This document shows, piece after piece, positions 63,977-64,000 of a DNA stretch of 64,000 nucleotides. Position 1 is the stretch's first letter, and the number at the start of each line of letters is the position of its first letter. This stretch comes from Prevotellaceae bacterium (GTDB lineage Bacteria > Bacteroidota > Bacteroidia > Bacteroidales > Bacteroidaceae). The DNA lies in the NCBI GenBank assembly GCA_015257125.1, contig JABZKU010000002.1, positions 62,001-126,000 of the forward strand. Direction: 5' to 3'. The notes below the pieces were generated by a model. That model made no database searches. It was not told where the DNA came from and was given only the letters and a program-made list of their open reading frames with translations. The position numbers and the translations under genes are program-made.

Positions 63977-64000
63977 AAGTCCCCACGTTTCGTGCGAAAC
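63977..64000. repeat. Arm of the dispersed-repeat hairpin, cut by the window end
   Basis: GAAGTCCCCACGTTTCGTGCGAAAC is nearly identical to the arm and loop of the hairpin at 48117-48156 and contains the start of its mirror arm (CGAAAC). The sequence probably continues into GTGGGGACTTC beyond the window. Confidence 0.6.

Overview
The window looks like chromosomal DNA from a fairly GC-rich member of the Bacteroidales, probably a Prevotellaceae-type gut or oral anaerobe; I cannot fix the genus. The grounds are Bacteroidetes promoters of the form TTG-N20-TAnnTTTG with little or no Shine-Dalgarno sequence, several Bacteroidetes-typical families (DUF2723, DUF2851, DUF4271, a TRL-like lipoprotein, the long form of IspG), and gene orders such as rpoN-PAP2 and DUF4271-hemD-rnpA-yidD-tatD. 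No tRNA, rRNA, CRISPR array, integrase or intact insertion sequence was seen.

Layout. 1-3590: end of a cell-wall/division cluster (mraY, murD, ftsW) that stops after ftsW, then a cyclophilin. 3591-9965: a gene-poor stretch, a TRL lipoprotein, a secreted protein and a 1351-residue GH2 beta-galactosidase. 10136-15376 (minus): DUF2723 membrane protein, polysaccharide deacetylase and queG. 15765-24230: DUF2851, thioesterase, mnmG, apt, uvrC, dtd and deoC, with a near-perfect parS site at 20191 that suggests proximity to the replication origin. 24490-35621: polyprenyl synthase, polA, DoxX, a lipoprotein, rpoN, PAP2, purE and ispG. 35811-48038: an LtaS-like gene split by an in-frame stop, sialidase, cysS, ribD, ABC exporter, a second LtaS-like enzyme, prmC and a transglutaminase-LRR lipoprotein. 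48271-56043: FKBP and glyS (minus), metK behind a riboswitch-like leader, LOG, DUF4271, hemD, rnpA, yidD and a TatD-like hydrolase with a shortened C-terminus. 56044-64000: an accessory, visibly more AT-rich segment beginning with about 1.3 kb of gene-free or decayed DNA, then a DUF2130 nuclease-like protein, a metallophosphoesterase, an SprT-like protease, a large AAA+ ATPase, two unknown proteins and gene remnants.

Themes. Most genes are housekeeping: peptidoglycan precursors and septal synthesis, tRNA modification and charging, DNA replication and repair, riboflavin, isoprenoid, haem, SAM and purine metabolism. Host-glycan use is represented by the beta-galactosidase and the sialidase. Intergenic regions carry a dispersed family of imperfect tandem units of about 22 bp (core GAAAAGTC...ACTTTTC), twin inverted repeats before the sialidase, and a metK leader that combines a SAM-II-like core with an intrinsic terminator. 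The strongest candidate for an undescribed system is the gene set at 57329-63814.
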